DNA of 64,000 nt, taken from the NCBI GenBank assembly GCA_025331565.1, contig JAFREQ010000063.1, positions 2,226,501 to 2,290,500 on the forward strand, in the 5' to 3' direction. This stretch comes from Holacanthus passer (lineage: Eukaryota; Chordata; Actinopteri; Pomacanthidae). Positions within the stretch are counted from its first letter, which is position 1. Every line of letters starts with the position of its first letter. The notes under the pieces were generated by a model. The model did no database searches. It saw only the letters and a list, made by a program, of their open reading frames with translations, and was not told where the DNA came from. The position numbers were made by a program, and so were the translations under genes. Below are positions 22,822-33,699 of this stretch, piece by piece.

Positions 22822-23060
22822 TCAAAAGTAGCTAAACCACTAAAACTACTCAGTTACATACAAGTAAAAGCCACATTAAAGATTTTACTTGAGTAGAAGT
22901 AAAAGTATTATCAGGAAAATGTAGCATCAAAAGTAAAAGAATGGCCTTATTATATATATAATATTTCCCTTTTAAATGTAGTAAATTAGAAATAAAGGAA
23001 GTGGCCTGGGTAGAAGTACTTCAAAATTTAATGTAAGTACAGCACAGTATATATTTGGAG
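22822..23060. repeat. dispersed repeat family B, copy 2
   Basis: Recognised words: TACTCAGTTACATACAAGTA, ATTTTACTTGAGTAGAAGTA, AAAGTATTATCAGGAAAATG and GTAGCATCAAAAGTAAAAG. They are standard parts of the AAGTAC-rich teleost repeat. This copy keeps a different segment from the one at 29669. Confidence 0.75.
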
Positions 23061-23074
23061 TAGGACAGATTTTT

Positions 23075-23735
23075 TTTTTCCACTATAAAAAGTCACAGCT
23101 TTGATGACAGGCTGCATCTGAGCACACGATGGGAGTTACGTTAGCGACATTGCGTGAGAACATGTTCTGCAGCGGTGCACATCGTCTGCAGACGTCATGT
23201 AGTCTGGCTTCAACTTTGTGACCCGAAGGAGAGGGCAACTACACGAGTGGAACCCGTCAGATGACAGCAGCCCTGTGACGGAGAAGCACTGATGAATTAT
23301 GAGACTTTCTCTGCATGAAGGTACGGCTGCACAAAGTCAACTTCTGCGTAGGGAGTTTCCATTCAAAATGCGGCTCATTGGAAAAACAAGCTGGGGCTGA
23401 AACAAAGAGAAAACAAATGCAGATGAATAGATGGCCTATATGTCTGTTTGGCAGGGCGAGGAGTGGCGAGTGAAACGCAAGAGAAAAATGCTGTCTGACA
23501 TTTTCTACTGTGGACAAAGTTTACTGTCATTTCATGCCAAGTGGAATGACGCCATGAAATGAATCGTGTCACGCTTTTCAGATTGATCCGGTATTCAGCA
23601 GGTACAGCGATGATTGAAGTGAGCCATTTTCAAACAGAGAGAGCTTAAAGAGAAACAGTGGAAGTAAAAGGTTAAGTGCCAAAAATACTCTGAATTTAAA
23701 GCGTGTCAAAGGTAAAGTTTGAAAAGAGTAAATAA
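23075..23735. other. mixed non-coding DNA, nothing firm
   Basis: Moderately mixed sequence with minus-strand open frames at 23257-23572 that show no domain. Possibly contains small regulatory blocks. Confidence 0.5.
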
Positions 23736-23739
23736 CAAC

Positions 23740-24260
23740 ACAACTGCTCTGTATGTGTTTCCTCTTGCAGCAACAGACTTTGGAGGAAAGGCAGGTACAT
23801 AAAACATAATCAACCCTGGCACAGTGGCCTCAACATTCAGCCATTTACAACACTTAAAGTCATGATCAACTTTCTTGTGTACACTCTCCTGGAATGGCAC
23901 TAATGCCGCGCAGGGGAAAAATGGTTTTCGAACAAAGGCCACAGTCTCTGCGAGCAGCCGTGGGTGCTGCTCTGTTTATCGAAGGCCTCGGCTGTTGTCA
24001 AAAAGACAGATAGTCGCTCTTTGTCAACATGATTTTGTGTAATGACCCTCATTATTTATTTGGTTGCTCCCATGACTACAGTTGGAGAGGCTTGATGTAC
24101 GGCATTTCTCAACGCTCCGACAACGCCATTCTCTCTAATGACACATCCAGGGTTTCACCAGGACTCCAGGCTGCATGAGAATCCAGGCGTGAAACACACT
24201 GAGGCAACAGCGGCTAAGCAGGGCTCTGCGTGACGCTTTGAAGTGCCTTTCATCGGGAGA
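23740..24260. promoter_or_regulatory. long candidate conserved non-coding element
   Basis: About 500 bases are free of simple repeats and of the dispersed families. It is of balanced composition with scattered CpGs (AATGCCGCGCAGGGG near 23901, ATCGAAGGCCTCGGC near 23979, CTCCGACAACGCC near 24114). SOX-like ACAAAG/CTTTGT words occur (CTTTGTCAACATG near 24019) and ATTTATTTGG near 24053. It is among the longest unbroken blocks of this texture in the window. No frame is convincing. Confidence 0.4.
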
Positions 24261-24264
24261 TTAT

Positions 24265-26635
24265 CGACAGGAGGGGGAGACAGAAAAAGATTGCCTTGAA
24301 ATTTACCTCACTGTTTTTTGACACCCTGTGTAAACAGAGAAAATAGGTCCAGTAACACAGAAATATGGAATTAACCAGAAGACAGAGCGTTACTGTTTTC
24401 AGGTTTAGTATAACAATCAAATCTGTGCTCATACACAGACTGGCCATCAACATGTGAGTTTATTTAAGCCTGAGATTTGATAGATTTTATAGCCTTGGTG
24501 GTTTAGTTTAGTTATTATTAGCATCTGAAACAACGTGATATGTAGTGTGGATTCTTTCTGATGTTAAAAATCACAGCTGCTGCCAAATCCTGGTTGTTGA
24601 AAACTGCCAAAGCAGATTCAGTCTGATTCTGTGAAGCTTGACATTACATTAAAGCAAAGATGGAAATCATCAAACCCCAGTTTCTACGTCACACTGCAAA
24701 CGCAGCAGTAGAGTCACCGACATTACATGCAGTCAGTAGTAAAGAGTTCAAAGGTCAAAGCCTCCGTGGCCTGGTCTGAGTCCATGTTGTCATGCGTGTA
24801 TGCAGGTATTCTGGTGTCAGGTCAGACATGACGCGCTGTGCCGCAGTGCTTCATCACTGCGCTGTGAGCAGAGATGTTCGTTTGACCAGAAAACTCTGGT
24901 CTGAAGCGCAGAGTGCGCTTTGATGTGAGCCTAATATGGCTTGTAAAAAGGGGGATCCTGCACTTTGAAGTGTTGCCTGACACTGTCCAGACTCGAGTGT
25001 GTGTGTGTGTGTGTGTGTGAGAGGTACATGGGCTGTAGTAGGTCTGTGTCTGTCATCCCAGAGTTATAAAAAAGTGATGTAAACATTGAGAGAGGCCTGG
25101 GGAGGGAGAGAGGTCTGGAAGGAGAATATGTAGCTGTCATAGAGCAGGACATTATTTGTGTAAAGCAGCTTTGAATTTTTTTATTTTTATTTATTTAAAC
25201 TTTTATAATTTTTATGTTCATGCTATATTTAGGTGTTTTTTTATTTTTGTAAAATTGCGAAATACAGCAAAAGAAAATGTGAATTAATGCATCCACTCGC
25301 AGTTTCCATCCACAGCAGTTATGCGATATATTCGGGATGGGTGGCGCTCATTCTCCAGCTGTTAAACAACTGCAGAGAAAGATGATGCATCGAGATGACG
25401 TTATTGAAAGAACTCCAGTGAGTCAGAAAACATGATGGAAATATGTCATTTCTATATTTGTTTCATTTATTAACTTTACAGTCTCATTGTTCTGCCATAC
25501 GAAGCACCGTACTAATAAAGCTTAATTGAAATGAGTTGACTTTAACTTGGGGAGGGTCTGGAAGGAAGTGGGAGACAAAGATGGAGAAGGAGATAAAGAG
25601 GAAGACTTTAAGCGCTGAATGTTGTTGTCGCTTCTGCTCTGCACTACTGTGTTACTCCTCTCTTCAGACTCTGCCTGCAGATTCATTCATGCATCATTTT
25701 GAGTGGAGCAGTTTTTTTCCTCTCCTTAAATCCCTGTTTTGATTTAGAACACTTTGTAGGATTTCATTGCAAAGTAGCTTGTATCCATTTTGCTTAAAAA
25801 TGGGAAAGAAAGTTTTATCTGAAAAGTGTTACCTGAGGTTTGGCTTTATGTCTACAAAACCTTTTGAAGATTGAAAATATTAGGTTTTCTCAGGATACAT
25901 GTAGTTATACATTAAATATTTAATTTCACTTGTGAGCTGTCTGAAAAAAAATCACACACATCTAAATGCGTGATGACATACTTTTTGCATTTTTCACATT
26001 ACTGTACTTTATTTGAACTGAAATGTTTTGATAAGTCTAGAAGTCAACCAATATTAACACTGTGATGTAAAAAAAAAAAGAATCTTAGGAATTTTGGAAA
26101 GTTTGTACACAATAACAGCAATAAAGCACTTTAATGAGCTATAGATTAAAGAGTCACATGATATCTTCAACAAAAAGTCAACAATTGTATTAATATATGA
26201 TGGTCTTAAAGGACTTAATGCCTAAACCAAGTGCTGTTTTTATAGCGTGAGCATGTGTTAAATACACCGGGGGATCCTTTCACTGTGTAATCAGCTCAAA
26301 CAAAGATAAAGAGCTGTTACGACAGACATAAAAACCCACAAGACCTTCAGATAACACATTAAAATGGGAGTAACAAGACCTCTGCTCCGCGCCTTCACAG
26401 CCGGCTTTGGATACGTGTGGTGTTATTGTGGCGTTAGGTGACGCTTAATCAAAGCAATCTAGAAATTAAGCAGAAGATAAAATACTAGTGTTAAAAAACT
26501 GAACATGTAGTAAAAGGAGAGAATGAAAACATGAGCTTTGAGGCCGATCTTCTGGGAGTTGGTGTTTTTGGCAGGGTGTGGTGAATAGGAGCTGGGGGCT
26601 GGAGTGTATAGATCACGGTGTTAGTGAAGAGGAGG
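24265..26635. other. non-coding DNA, mostly AT-rich
   Basis: No gene or dispersed repeat recognised. It contains the GT array at 24997-25019, an A run near 26070, a purine-rich patch at 25550-25605 and T/A-rich sequence at 25170-25260. Confidence 0.55.
24997..25019. repeat. (GT)n microsatellite
   Basis: Twenty-three bases of alternating G and T. Confidence 0.95.
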
Positions 26636-26639
26636 TCAG

Positions 26640-26818
26640 GGCCAGTGCATCTAACTCTTCCACTGATTGTTATGAAGGGCCATGTGTCAGCATCCATCCG
26701 ACCACTTTATAACTCTTGGCCGTTCCCTGCGCCTCTCCTGCAAAAGGCCCTAATGCATTCTCTTTGACCCCGCCGGTGTAAATCAAATATCTGGCCTCAG
26801 ATCTTGTCGAGCTGCTCG

Positions 26819-26822
<4 letters not shown>
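26640..26822. promoter_or_regulatory. candidate regulatory block abutting a GT array
   Basis: The mixed sequence includes GCCGTTCCCTGCGCC near 26719, GGCCCTAATGCATTCTC near 26746 and ACCCCGCCGGTG near 26767. It ends directly at the GT array. A minus-strand open frame continues through the array and is not a gene. Confidence 0.27.

Positions 26823-26823
<1 letters not shown>

Positions 26824-26862
<39 letters not shown>
26824..26862. repeat. (GT)19 microsatellite
   Basis: Pure GT array of 39 bases, one of the longest in the window. Confidence 0.97.
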
Positions 26863-26863
<1 letters not shown>

Positions 26864-26869
26864 CAGAGA

Positions 26870-27535
26870 GCATGGTAGAAGCAATGTGGACCTTAGACAT
26901 GACACAGAGAGAATGAAAGTATAAAAGAGTGTGAGGAAAAGAAAGAAAGTCAGAATCTGTTCGTATAAAAAGTAAAAAATAAAAGTTTTTCTGCTCTCAG
27001 TTGATTACACATGCAACACAGTCATGATGCAACCTACATTCAGTTTGAGAAAGCTTGTACATTCGCTTTTGTTAACCATCTCGCTGGCAACACAAAGAAA
27101 GTGATGTTTCCTGTTTGTCACTCTTTGGTCACATTAGCCTTTCGTCCAATGAAATTTCGTTCGGTTCTGAAAAAGGATGTGATGTCACAAGTCTGACTCA
27201 GCAGAGTGATCACAGACAGTTCATGAGAGAGATGCTGCTGTTTGCAGACACTATTGTTCAAAAGAAGGTGATATGATACTGATCATAAATATGGACGAGT
27301 ATATAATAAAAACACACTAATCCATATTGGCACAGCTTCCTCTGAGTGTCAGTGTTTCTAAAATTGCACGGTCAGACAAGGTGAACACGGAGACTGCACC
27401 GAAACAGGAAATGCAATGCTGAGCTCATCAGTTGTACAGGCTTCAATTGAAGTGAATGGGTAATGGAGTGGAGCTAATGAACATATCACCTTTTAGATTT
27501 CCAACATTATTTCTTTGGAGTCGTATTTGTGGCCA
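26870..27535. other. AT-rich non-coding DNA, nothing recognised
   Basis: An open frame at 27011-27196 has no domain. No repeat was identified. Confidence 0.55.
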
Positions 27536-27539
27536 GCTG

Positions 27540-27870
27540 GTGAATGTAGCCTATGTCCGAGGCTCACTCTCCTTTTAGCTCTGTTTTTGGTCTCCACCAA
27601 CTCCTGAGGGAACTATCTGGCTCTTTAGCTGCTAAATGCTCCTCTGTGTTCACCAGCTAGTCGCTAACTTTGTGTTATTTGTGCAGTCAGTTTTTAGAGA
27701 TGAGAGCAGAAAACAGAGCTAATAAAGAGGCGACAAAACCAAAACAATGAGCCGAAAGACGACAAAATGTTCCCTAGAGCCGAGGGGTGATAATTTTGTG
27801 AGGATTTGTCACGACGTGCGACCTCTTTCACATACAAGAAGTCATGTGGTCCACTGTTCATATAGAAATA
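27540..27870 (+). repeat. dispersed repeat family C, copy 2 (fullest)
   Basis: Modules in order: CTCTTTAGCTGCTAAATGCT, CCTCTGTGTTCACCAGCTAG, TCGCTAACTTTGTG, then a 25-base segment at 27736-27760 that is identical to 31221-31245 (it contains AATGAGCCGAAAGAC), then GAGGGGTGATAATTTT. It ends near TTCACATACAAGAAGTCATG, which resembles the CTTTCACATTACACAGTCAT end of copy 1. This is a teleost interspersed repeat without coding capacity. Confidence 0.78.
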
Positions 27871-27874
27871 TTAA

Positions 27875-28845
27875 ACGCTTAACACTTGGCATCTATGCCT
27901 TTCCCACCTCGGTAGCTTGGATGTAAAGTCTTCAGCTGAGTTTCCCAACTTTTAATTTGCCGCCTCTGACTATAATTGAATCCAGATCAGCATGAGCAGT
28001 GAAGCCATGACAGAAAAGAGCAGCCTCTTTCAGAAACTTCACCAACCAGCGAGATTAAAGCGAGAGAAGAACCCACACACGGTTTGATTGACAGATGATG
28101 TCATTGTCTGGCAAGTGCCGAAACGCAACAAGATTTAAGCCTTGAGAAAAAATTAAAGAGGCACATTTAATGCTGGTTATCATGTTTAGACTAGTAGGAG
28201 GGGAGGTAATTAGTAATTATTAAAAGTTGAAATGCTATAAACCTGAAAAAACAGAATGGCGGCAGGTTCCTGGTCAATATGAACTGGAACAACATGAACA
28301 ACAAAACTTGACCAACTTATCTCTCTGACCAAATCAACATCAAACATATACAGCACGTAAAAACTTTCCGAATAGTTCACAGGAAAAAGAAAAACATAAG
28401 CGCTCTCTGAAATTTGACAGTGGAAACAGATGGTTTTATGCTCAAATAGACAAGTATTTTAAAAGAAAAGGCATTTTTTTCCTCAATGACATCTCATTCA
28501 GGAAACAAACTCTTCACTCTGAAACTCTGTCCTTCAAAAATCTTTTTAAATAACTGCTTTGGCCTCAAAAATGACACATGATAAAACACAGCATGTTTGA
28601 ATGTAGAGACTCAAATGTCTCGGTTCACCACTGATCTGTACGTTTGGGTGTGTCTAATAATAACTCACAGGAGATTTACACACTCCTGGACAAACATGTC
28701 GTGCGCACAAAGCCCTCCTACCGAAACATACATCAAATACCGGATTTACTCCTAAAACAGGAAGGTAGCAGTGAAGCCATCACAGCAACAACACTGATGT
28801 AAAACTGGATAAACATATTAATAATAATAATAAAAACAACCTCTC
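27875..28845. other. AT-rich non-coding DNA, nothing recognised
   Basis: Includes a (TAA)n run of about 16 bases at 28818-28833. No frame or repeat family was recognised. Confidence 0.55.
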
Positions 28846-28849
28846 CTGC

Positions 28850-29510
28850 GTGGACGGCTTTCATATCATTATGTGTGTGATTGCCAGAGACTCCGCTCTC
28901 AACATTCCCAACATTCCCATGTAGCTCTTGACCCCTGACAGCCTTAAATTATTAACATTCCCATATGGGCTTAAACCCCCTGATCGCTGCTCGCAGCTAC
29001 ATTTTTCATGTGTTTTTCATAGTACCACAAGAATTGGAGAATTATTTCTAATTCACGGCCTGTGTGTGTTTTCTGTGTTTGTCTTCCTGTTTATCTGTCC
29101 GGAAAATATCACCTCCAAGTGCATTTAAAATTTTTTTTTTTTGGAAAACCTGCAGCCAGAATACATCTTCCCTGTCATCTCTCAGCAAGAGCCTCAGGCC
29201 AACAGGGGGCAGTAGTTTGCCTCTGAACACTGTGAAAACACTGCTGCTGCTTTGGTATCCAGTACCACTGACAGCACACAGGGCCAACTGCACAATGGGT
29301 TATGAATGAGCTCCCATTCATCACAATTAATCAGTGGGCCAAACCCATTAACTGTCAGGCGAGGGACGAGCTTGTCTTCGTAAGAATGACGGACTGCTCG
29401 ACTGTTCAAATGCATCAGACGGCCTCCGGTAGTCGAGAAAAAAAAGCGTGTTTGAATCAGATGTGGGATCTGCTCGTTTGTGAGTTTAGAATCAAAAACT
29501 AAGCCTGTGG
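28850..29510. promoter_or_regulatory. candidate conserved block with triple ACATTCCCA
   Basis: The first part holds ACATTCCCA three times: 28902-28910, 28911-28919 (directly abutting) and 28955-28963. The last overlaps the palindrome CCCATATGGG (28960-28969). ACATTCC is the core of TEAD binding sites. The second part (29150-29510) is mixed, with CATTCATCACAATTAATCAG near 29317 and few stops on either strand; a minus-strand frame of 125 codons shows no domain. A 10-T run separates the two parts near 29130. Confidence 0.38.
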
Positions 29511-29668
29511 ACACTGAAGTTGACAGAGTCTTTGTGCTTTGTAGTTTCTTCACAGATAAGATGTTGGACATCTTTCATGTTAAATTTTCTTGGGAGGGGA
29601 TTTTGAATGAAACCTGCTTTGTGATTTGACTGATTTTGCAATTCAACACAACCTCCACCTCATGTCTC

Positions 29669-30036
29669 AGTGATGGAAAGTAATGAAGTACATTTGCTCA
29701 TGTATTTAAGTGAAGTATTGATGTACTTGTACTTGAGTATTTCCATTTTATGCTAACGATATTCTGCATCTTAAAATAGGATGTATTGTTATAGATTAAA
29801 CTACTTTACAATATATAAAGTAGTTCAAATTAGCTACAGCTACAACATAAATATACTGCTAACGCACCAGTAATCATAGTTGTAATGATCAAATAATAAA
29901 TTACTCTATATTTAAGTACTTTTTGCTGGTAATACTTGAATACAATTTTCAATGCAGGGTTTTTATTTTGAGTATTTGGATAACGTGATACTAATTTGTG
30001 ACTTAAACAAAGTATCTGAATACTTTTTCCACTTGC
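29669..30036 (+). repeat. dispersed repeat family B, near-complete copy
   Basis: The left end GTGATGGAAAGTAATGAAGT and the right end (minus strand) AAGTGGAAAAAGTATTCAGA form imperfect inverted repeats. Inside are GTACTTGTACTTGAGTATTT and CCATTTTATGCTAACG, hallmarks of the common teleost AAGTAC-type element. About 368 bases, AT-rich and non-coding. Behaves like a non-autonomous DNA transposon. Confidence 0.8.
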
Positions 30037-30039
30037 CTA

Positions 30040-30465
30040 ATTCCATGCAAAAATATATTTGACTATAACACACTATTTTCACAGTAAACGTTTCTGAGTA
30101 CGAGCAGTACGCGAGCTAGTTTCCATGATTATTTCCATACTAGCACAACAGTTATTCTCCATGATAAAAGTGTGTTGTAAAGACATTTTCATACCATTTT
30201 GCATGCTGCGAGCTTCTGATCATTCTTTCACACAAATATTGTTGACACGACTCAATACGTGATGATCTCAATCAATAGGCTGCTGATAACGGTCTGAAAG
30301 GGGAAGTCGAATGTAAACATCTCAGTCACGTTTGAAAGGACGTCTGTAACTTGTCTGAGTGACCAAACTTCAAACCCTCAAAGTCTTCCTCAAACAAAAG
30401 TAAACCTTTCTTTTTTTCCCCCCTTTCTTTTCTCCTCACTTTGTCCCCCCTCCATAACAAACACC
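30040..30465. other. non-coding DNA ending in pyrimidine tract
   Basis: AT-rich, then a C/T-rich tract at about 30405-30453. Nothing else recognised. Confidence 0.55.
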
Positions 30466-30469
30466 ACAT

Positions 30470-30845
30470 AATGATTTTGGGTATCTGGTAGATCAAGCGG
30501 GGTTTTGCCGGCAGCTGTGTGGTGGTTGCGGGGTTGCCAAACCAAACAGAGGGGGGCTCCTGGAGTCACCTCTGCCCAAACATACACCTAATCCTCCCAG
30601 CACCGGCCAGATTGCAACTCTCGAACGCACAAGACAGTTTAAAAATAGAGGAGGGGGGGACAAAGGTCAAATCTACAGAGGGATTTAAGGCCTTATCATT
30701 ATCACGAACAGCAGAGCCGAGCTGCAGCCCTGAGAAAGTGCCTCTGTGTCGAGCGGAGCTGGAGGCAGGACGGAGGCCTCTGCAACAGCAGACGCAGCAG
30801 AAATGCATCCACTGATTGGAGTGTGTTCAGAGCTGCACGGGGAGT
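30470..30845. promoter_or_regulatory. candidate regulatory block with MEF2-type site
   Basis: The mixed sequence contains a perfect match to the MEF2 consensus YTAWWWWTAR (TTAAAAATAG, 30639-30648). Nearby are GTTTTGCCGGCAGC and GTTGCGGGGTTGCC, and GCACCGGCCAG precedes it. Overlapping frames on both strands (30519-30867) show no domain. A single 10-base site is weak evidence alone. Confidence 0.32.
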
Positions 30846-30849
30846 GAAA

Positions 30850-31195
30850 ACCACCCTTCAAAGGCACAATCTGCCATTTTTGATCGTATAAATTAGAAGT
30901 ATATTAGTGTGTATTTTGTATATTTGAAGTTTCCTTTGTTGAAATGTTGACATGTTGAAAGATATATGCCTACTGCTGTTTTCACATACTTTATTTCTGC
31001 TGTAAAAACAAGGAAACATCTCACTGCACCAAAAATATATAATACACCAGATTTAGCTTAAATCTTGTTTGTTCCTTTAATTAGAAATATAACAATGAAA
31101 ATGTGAAGCGATATTCCTCAGATTAATAATAATAATTTTGCTTTTGCCTCTTGAGCTGCACACACTTTCAGATTATTTAACTATATAATATTTGC
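30850..31195. other. AT-rich non-coding DNA
   Basis: No feature recognised. It leads into the next repeat copy. Confidence 0.55.
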
Positions 31196-31199
31196 TTGC

Positions 31200-31300
31200 A
31201 TGAATGGCAGAAAACCCAGAAAACCAAAACAATGAGCCGAAAGACACTAAAATATTCCGAAGAGCTGAGTGGTGATAATTTTAGCCCTAAAACTATTTTT
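31200..31300 (+). repeat. dispersed repeat family C, copy 3 (partial)
   Basis: The segment at 31221-31245 is identical to 27736-27760. It is followed by a diverged but collinear stretch through GAGTGGTGATAATTTT. Only the right part of the element is present. Confidence 0.75.
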
Positions 31301-31304
31301 TTTT

Positions 31305-33085
31305 ACCAGTAAGTGCGTCCTGACGTGTGTGGAGAAAAAAATCTATATAAACTTACAGAACAAGAATAGAGACTTTCAGTTTACTTCCTGTCCAGAATCT
31401 GCATTAAGATATTTCCTTATTTGCAACAACAGCTGCCTTTTAACATCTGTCTTGTGGAAGAAACTGATAAATATTTGCTGAGACCCAAAACAACTTTAAA
31501 AATATGTCATTTCTCCTGCAGTTTATTAAAGTTCAGTTTGCTAACAGTTACTTGAATTGGCCTGATGAATGTTGATAGTGAAGTCAAAAGCCACAAAATT
31601 AAATGTTTACAGAAAAACTTCAGGGGAGAAAAGTCTTAAAAACAGCATGTCGATGATCATGGGACATTAAAAACTGACTCAACACACATATCAGACATTA
31701 AATTAATGTGCTCAAACCCGAATTCAGTGAATAAAAGAATAAATAAAAGATGCACATGAATGAAAATGGCAGGTTTTACAGACTGAACATGATCCACCTC
31801 TGTGGCAGGTGGACATCTGATATTAAAAACAAACAAGTCAAACCCTGAAGCAGATAACACGTTCACACGCTCATGTTCCCATGTGTGTGTGTGTGTGTGT
31901 GTGAGCTTCGTGCTATCAACAATACTCCATATGAAGAGCACTTGAGGCCTGATGAAAAGCACTTGCACAGGCCATTGAGGACTGGATGAGAGGGATCCCA
32001 GCAGCCGTATCAGGTATAATCAGTCAGGGTGGTTCAAACTGTGGCTCCGGGAGCAGAGCAGGGACGCCGAGCTGCTGGTGGATGGACATGAGGGAGGGTG
32101 GAGGTATTTCTAGGTTTGTGTTTTTAGGGGTTGACGAAGTTTGTTTTTGGCTTTGATGGAGCGAAATATTTTGGAAATGCATTAATAACAATCTGCTGCT
32201 TAACTTTAGTGCTTCAGAGTAATTAAATCCAGATGTATTGGCATTATTAATAAAAGTTTCTCATTTTTGGTGGGATGGAAAAGCCTCAGAAACAATGTCA
32301 TGGGAGTCTAAAAACCCACCAAAAACCAGAGTAAATAATTTATTTTTGAGCCCAAAGAGGAGACTTCCAGCTCTTGGTGGACGGACATGTTGAAGAAATA
32401 TGTCAGAGGAAGAAATTCATCTTTATGTTTGTAGTTTTTGATGGTTGAGTCTTTGCTTATAAGATTAGTTTTGGGCTGTGAGTGGAAATGTGTTAAAAGA
32501 AATATGAAAACCAGCTTCAATAACGTGGGTTTCTGTCCTCAATCTTTGTCTCAGTGTATTTAAACTCAAGCATTATGGCCTAAATGGTTGATAAGAAATA
32601 TCAATGCTTTGTCAGGCAGCAAGTTTTATATTTACCTAAAGAGATGCAGAGTTCAAACAGTTCATTTGTGGACTGGAAAACAAAAGGAATGTGAATTTAT
32701 TCAAGGCTATGTGAGATTTGAAAAGCATAAATTGGCATCAATCAGAGCTTGTTTCCTTCTCGATGACAGTGAAATCCCACACTGCTCCATCACAGTGAAG
32801 CTGCAGCACAATTCAACTCCAGCAAGTCGAAGGAATTTGATTAAAACTGTCTGGTTTTGTGAGCGACACGACTCAAACTGACCACAGCGACACTAAATCA
32901 AAACCTATTGACGTGCTGTCAATTTTCTGTTTTTTATGAAATGCATGTCAGGCCAGTGCTAATTCTGCTGGGCTTTAGCCTCACCAGGAGCAGTTAGCAG
33001 CTGGTTTATTATCACCTTGTTGTAGCTTAGTGTGTATACATACACTGTATACAAAGTTATTACAGACATGAAAGCACTTAAGCCC
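31305..33085. other. AT-rich non-coding DNA
   Basis: No gene recognised. It contains the GT array at 31882-31903 and two palindromic TGTATACA octamers at 33033-33040 and 33046-33053. The open frame at 32588-32881 shows no domain. Confidence 0.55.
31882..31903. repeat. (TG)11 microsatellite
   Basis: Pure TG array. Confidence 0.95.
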
Positions 33086-33089
33086 TCTG

Positions 33090-33242
33090 AAGGAAAAAGG
33101 GTGTTCAGAGGCTTGATAAAAAAATCTCCGTTATTTCAAGGGGAGTTGAGGGCTTTATTGTTAGCTTTTGGCCACAAAGCTGGAGTCAAGAGATGCTTTA
33201 AAAGAAAAACTCCAAAGCTGACCTTTAGGCCTCAATCAAAAA
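33090..33242. promoter_or_regulatory. weak candidate conserved block
   Basis: Mixed sequence with few stops, including GGGCTTTATTGTTAGC near 33148 (a CDX/HOX-like TTTATTG) and GGCCACAAAGCTGG. It is part of a 149-codon open frame that begins at a GTG and becomes Lys/Arg-rich only because it runs through the purine tract. Confidence 0.22.
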
Positions 33243-33244
33243 CA

Positions 33245-33345
33245 GACCGTTTGGGGGGGGGAAAAAATAAAGGAGGCAAGAAGGAGGGGAGAAAAATTTA
33301 CCGCCCTTTCAGAAGAAAAAAAAGAAGAAGGAGAAGGCCATGGCT
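33245..33345. repeat. purine-rich low-complexity tract
   Basis: G8 and A6 runs followed by AAGGAGGGGAGAAAAA and AGAAGAAAAAAAAGAAGAAG, with one short pyrimidine break. It is a possible triplex former. Confidence 0.8.
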
Positions 33346-33508
33346 GAGTTTGTGGAAAGAGACGAACATCAGGAGGATTGTGCAGAAATCTGGAAACAAA
33401 GTCAGGTGCTGCTGCAGGTTTGAACTTCCTGCACCACAAAACAGCACAAGTTTGACTATTTGCATTTTCAATTTTGCATGAAATATTTGTAGTTTCATTG
33501 CAAAGTCT

Positions 33509-33695
33509 AAAAAGAGGCTGAATTTGCTCAAACTCTCATGCTTATTAATTGCATTTGTAGGCAGTCCACTTTAATTTTATCTTAATTTCTCATTAATAAT
33601 TTATCATTTCATGAATAAAAAGAAGCTGAATTTGCTTATTTCATCTCACTGAAGCCTCTTAAATAAATTGCATTTGTAGGCAGTCCACTTTAATG
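33509..33695 (+). repeat. local tandem duplication, two units
   Basis: GCTGAATTTGCT occurs at 33517-33528 and 33625-33636. A 29-base word (AATTGCATTTGTAGGC...) is identical at 33547-33575 and 33666-33694. Offsets of 108 and 119 bases show two units of the same segment with about 11 bases gained or lost between the matched words. Not a known repeat family to me. Confidence 0.85.
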
Positions 33696-33699
33696 ACTC

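Noticed and set aside
29194..29571. 125-codon minus-strand frame as a coding exon
   Set aside because: The plus strand is also open, the translation has no family resemblance, and the block looks like a non-coding element.
33032..33481. 149-codon Lys/Arg-rich frame
   Set aside because: It starts at GTG, not ATG, and the basic stretch is a translated purine tract.
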